Assembly (NCBI GenBank): GCA_017455845.1
Contig: JAFSYY010000008.1
Location: 1-36,687 of the forward strand
Direction of reading: 5' to 3'
Length of the DNA stretch: 36,687 bases
Source of the DNA: Prevotella sp.
GTDB taxonomy: Bacteria > Bacteroidota > Bacteroidia > Bacteroidales > Bacteroidaceae
In this document: positions 34,572 to 36,687 of the stretch, piece by piece
Layout: each line of letters starts with the position of its first letter
How positions within the stretch are numbered: the first letter of the stretch is position 1
The notes under the pieces: model-generated
Seen by the model: only the letters and a program-made list of their open reading frames with translations
Database searches by the model: none
Told to the model about the DNA's origin: nothing
Program-made: the position numbers and the translations under genes

Positions 34572-36323
34572 AAGTTAAAGACGATGGGACGGCTACTGAT
34601 GGCTGTCGTCTTCCTGTTTTCTGCTATGGCAGCCCGGGGGCGGGGCATATCGGAAATAGACTCATTGAAAGCCATCAACGACTCGGTCATCCAGGAGTTG
34701 AGAAACCAGGTTCAGGAACTGAAACTGCAAGGCATCATGATGCAGGAGCAGTTGCAGCGCAACGGCTATGACGACTCCCTGCGCATTGCCGAGCGTAAGG
34801 CCCGCGTGGACTCCCTGCGCCAGATAACCCCTGGCTCTCCCCTGATTATCAGCGGCGACACGCTACTGGTGCTCTACGCCCGGAAAGGCGGCATGCTGGC
34901 CGAAGACCGCGTGGCTAATGCCAAAGAAGAGATTTTGTCGCTGGGCAAGAGCCTGACGCTGTTCCTTGACTCAGTATATGTCTACGAGGGCGATTATTCC
35001 AGCGATGTAATGGCCGGCGAGCGTGTTGTGCTGAGCCTGACAGAGACGGATGGCCTCTGGCAGAACACAACGCGCCAGGAACTGGCCCGCCAATACAGTG
35101 AAATCATTGAGAAAGCCATCGTAGAGTTACACGAGGAATACGGATTGAAGCAGAAGATGAAGGGCCTTGTGCTGGTAGTGCTGATTCTGGTGGCGCAATG
35201 GCTGCTGTTCAGGCTCACACGCTGGCTCTACAACCGCTACCGCTTTCGTCTGCTCCGCCATGTGATGAAGATGTCTATCCCGCTGAAGGTCAAGGACTAC
35301 GAGATGCTCACGGTGCGTCGGCAGGGCATCCTTTTCCTGATACTCTTCAAGACGCTCTTCTATGTGGCGATAATCCTGCAGTTGCTTATCACCATTCCCC
35401 TGCTCTTCTCGGTATTTCCTGAGACAAAGACCTTCGCCTTCACCATCTTCGGCTATATCTGGAATCCGGTGAAGGATATTCTTGGTGCCATAGTAGGCTA
35501 TCTGCCCAACCTGTTCAAGATTGTGGTCATCATCGTCTGCTTCCACTATCTGGTCAAGGCCGTCAGATACCTGTCTAACGAGATTGCATCGGGACGACTG
35601 AAGATCAACGGCTTCTATGCCGACTGGGCCCACCCCACCTACGTCATCCTGCGCGTGTTGCTCTATTCGTTCATGTTTGTGATGATATGGCCACTGCTGC
35701 CCAGTTCCGACTCAGAGGTGTTCCAGGGCGTGTCGGTATTCATCGGTGTCATCGTGTCGCTGGGCTCCACCTCTATCATCGGCAACCTGATGGCAGGCCT
35801 CGTGATGACCTATATGCGCCCGTTCCATGTGGGCGACTTCATCCGTTTCGGCGATGTGGAGGGCTTTGTATTGGAGAAAACGGTGCTCGTCACCCGCATC
35901 CGCACCCGTAAGAACGAGGTCATCACCATCCCTAACTCGAACCTGATGAACTCGCAGACCTCCAATTTCACCTTTGCTGCCGAGAACTACGGCGTTATCG
36001 TGCATACGAAGGTGACCATCGGCTACGACATGAAACATGAGGTGATTGAGAACCTGCTGCTCGATGCAGCGAAGGCCACGCCGATGATACAGAAAAAGCC
36101 GCTACCCTACGTTCGGGTAACGGCTCTCGATGATTTCTACGTGGAGTATGAAATCAATGCCTACACCACGCATACGGACAAACTGTCGGACATCTACTCC
36201 GCCCTGCACCAGAACATTCTCGACCACTTCCATCAGTCAGGCGTCGAGATCATGTCACCCCATATCTTTGCCCACCGCAATGATCTGGAGTTGCAGATAC
36301 CGAAGCAAGACCAGAAGGAGTAG
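34569..36323 (+). CDS. MscS-type mechanosensitive channel
   Basis: A 584-residue membrane protein. It has a signal-like N-terminus, a periplasmic coiled-coil segment (residues 30-65, INDSVIQELRNQVQELKLQ) and several membrane helices between about 195 and 410. The MscS pore and beta domain follow (GSTSIIGNLMAGLVMTYMRP, then GDFIRFGDVEGFVLEKTVLV and ITIPNSNLMNSQTSNFTF). It would release solutes on osmotic downshock. The C-terminal cytoplasmic domain ends near SPHIFAHRNDLELQIP. It is last in the exbB cluster and converges on the folA gene. Confidence 0.9.
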   Translation: MKLKTMGRLLMAVVFLFSAMAARGRGISEIDSLKAINDSVIQELRNQVQELKLQGIMMQEQLQRNGYDDSLRIAERKARVDSLRQITPGSPLIISGDTLLVLYARKGGMLAEDRVANAKEEILSLGKSLTLFLDSVYVYEGDYSSDVMAGERVVLSLTETDGLWQNTTRQELARQYSEIIEKAIVELHEEYGLKQKMKGLVLVVLILVAQWLLFRLTRWLYNRYRFRLLRHVMKMSIPLKVKDYEMLTVRRQGILFLILFKTLFYVAIILQLLITIPLLFSVFPETKTFAFTIFGYIWNPVKDILGAIVGYLPNLFKIVVIIVCFHYLVKAVRYLSNEIASGRLKINGFYADWAHPTYVILRVLLYSFMFVMIWPLLPSSDSEVFQGVSVFIGVIVSLGSTSIIGNLMAGLVMTYMRPFHVGDFIRFGDVEGFVLEKTVLVTRIRTRKNEVITIPNSNLMNSQTSNFTFAAENYGVIVHTKVTIGYDMKHEVIENLLLDAAKATPMIQKKPLPYVRVTALDDFYVEYEINAYTTHTDKLSDIYSALHQNILDHFHQSGVEIMSPHIFAHRNDLELQIPKQDQKE

Positions 36324-36355
36324 AAGGCCTATAAGATACAGATGGTCTGGAATAT

Positions 36356-36687
36356 CTAAGTGGTTCTCACATAATCAACGAAACTATAGGCATGGGCGTG
36401 ACGGTCATCGGCAGGATGATCTTCACGCCATGTTTCTTGCCAGCCCTCGCTGTAGTCGGGGAAGAAGGCATCGGCCTGCGCCGGGGTGTCGTCGATCTCG
36501 GTCAAGCAGAGGCGGTCGGCCTTGCAAAGGAGGTCGCGGTAGAGGGTGGCACCGCCAATGATGAAGATTTCCTCGTCAGGCATGCAGGTAAAGAGGAAGG
36601 TGTCCCAGTTGGGGAAACACTCTACATTTTCGGGCGGGGAAAACCCGCCCGCACGGACACCAACGAAGGGGCCGGAGGCGGCGACGG
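36356..36687 (-). CDS. folA: Dihydrofolate reductase, C-terminal part (runs off the window)
   Basis: About 110 C-terminal residues of dihydrofolate reductase. DEEIFIIGGATLYRDLLCKA is the conserved NADPH-binding region, followed by LTEIDDTPAQADAFFPDY and a terminal SFVDYVRT. The gene begins beyond 36687. The frame stays open through 36583, so the internal ATG there is not the start. Just upstream of the conserved region the protein reads VRAGGFSPPENV, which comes from a palindromic insert (36631-36660). Confidence 0.88.
   Translation of the reverse strand, partial: VAASGPFVGVRAGGFSPPENVECFPNWDTFLFTCMPDEEIFIIGGATLYRDLLCKADRLCLTEIDDTPAQADAFFPDYSEGWQETWREDHPADDRHAHAYSFVDYVRTT
36631..36660. repeat. 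In-frame palindromic element in folA (family P2)
   Basis: CGGGCGGG, loop GAAAA, CCCGCCCG, followed by CACGGACAC. The loop and flank match the element at 5530-5559, and the arms differ but still pair. It encodes VRAGGFSPPENV in the same frame as its relative. Confidence 0.75.

Overview
The window comes from a Bacteroidales bacterium and looks most like a Prevotella-type gut or rumen organism. Three things point there: promoters of the Bacteroidetes type (TTTG, about 20 bp, TAnnTTTG) are visible at three or more places, starts lack strong Shine-Dalgarno sequences, and the gene content (GH95, GH140, PL1/PL9, GH53, TonB receptor, ExbB/ExbD pairs, dockerin-tailed LRR protein) is typical of that order. 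The species assignment is inference.

Positions 63-24234 form a plant-pectin locus with two divergent arms. The minus arm (8398 down to 63) encodes a 1486-residue multi-domain glycosidase resembling the rhamnogalacturonan-II (RG-II) enzyme BT1020 with an extra GH43-like domain, an alpha/beta-hydrolase esterase, and a GH95 enzyme. The plus arm (8828-24234) encodes a PL1-type pectate lyase, a split transketolase, an FGGY kinase, a fucose/arabinose-isomerase-like protein, a PL9 pectate lyase, an MFS sugar transporter, a GH78-like rhamnosidase and a GH140-like apiosidase. Together these make a plausible system that trims RG-II (or another apiose-bearing pectin), imports released D-apiose, and runs it through isomerase, apulose kinase and apulose-4-phosphate transketolase. 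No SusC/SusD pair or sensor-regulator is inside the window.

Positions 24235-25040 are a long intergenic region with a 35-bp tandem repeat, an array of TGTATWC-type palindromes, a promoter and a clear TPP riboswitch. The riboswitch precedes a TonB-dependent receptor and a PnuC/PnuT-type transporter, that is, thiamine uptake. A convergent minus-strand pair follows: a dockerin-tailed leucine-rich-repeat protein and a GH53 endo-galactanase. From 31866 to 36323 runs an ExbB, 33-residue membrane peptide, ExbD, ExbD, Lrp/AsnC, MscS-type channel cluster. A partial dihydrofolate reductase closes the window.

The most unusual material is repetitive DNA. (1) Many same-strand gene junctions are built from tandem 7-mers (8-mers in one case) that run in phase from the stop codon of one gene to the start codon of the next. 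The 7-mer differs from junction to junction. (2) The same kinds of 7-mer arrays occur in frame inside at least eight coding regions. (3) Several families of small palindromic elements are inserted in frame in coding regions, each family read in the same orientation and frame, much like Rickettsia palindromic elements. (4) Two unrelated palindromic arrays in intergenic DNA share a 22-bp period.
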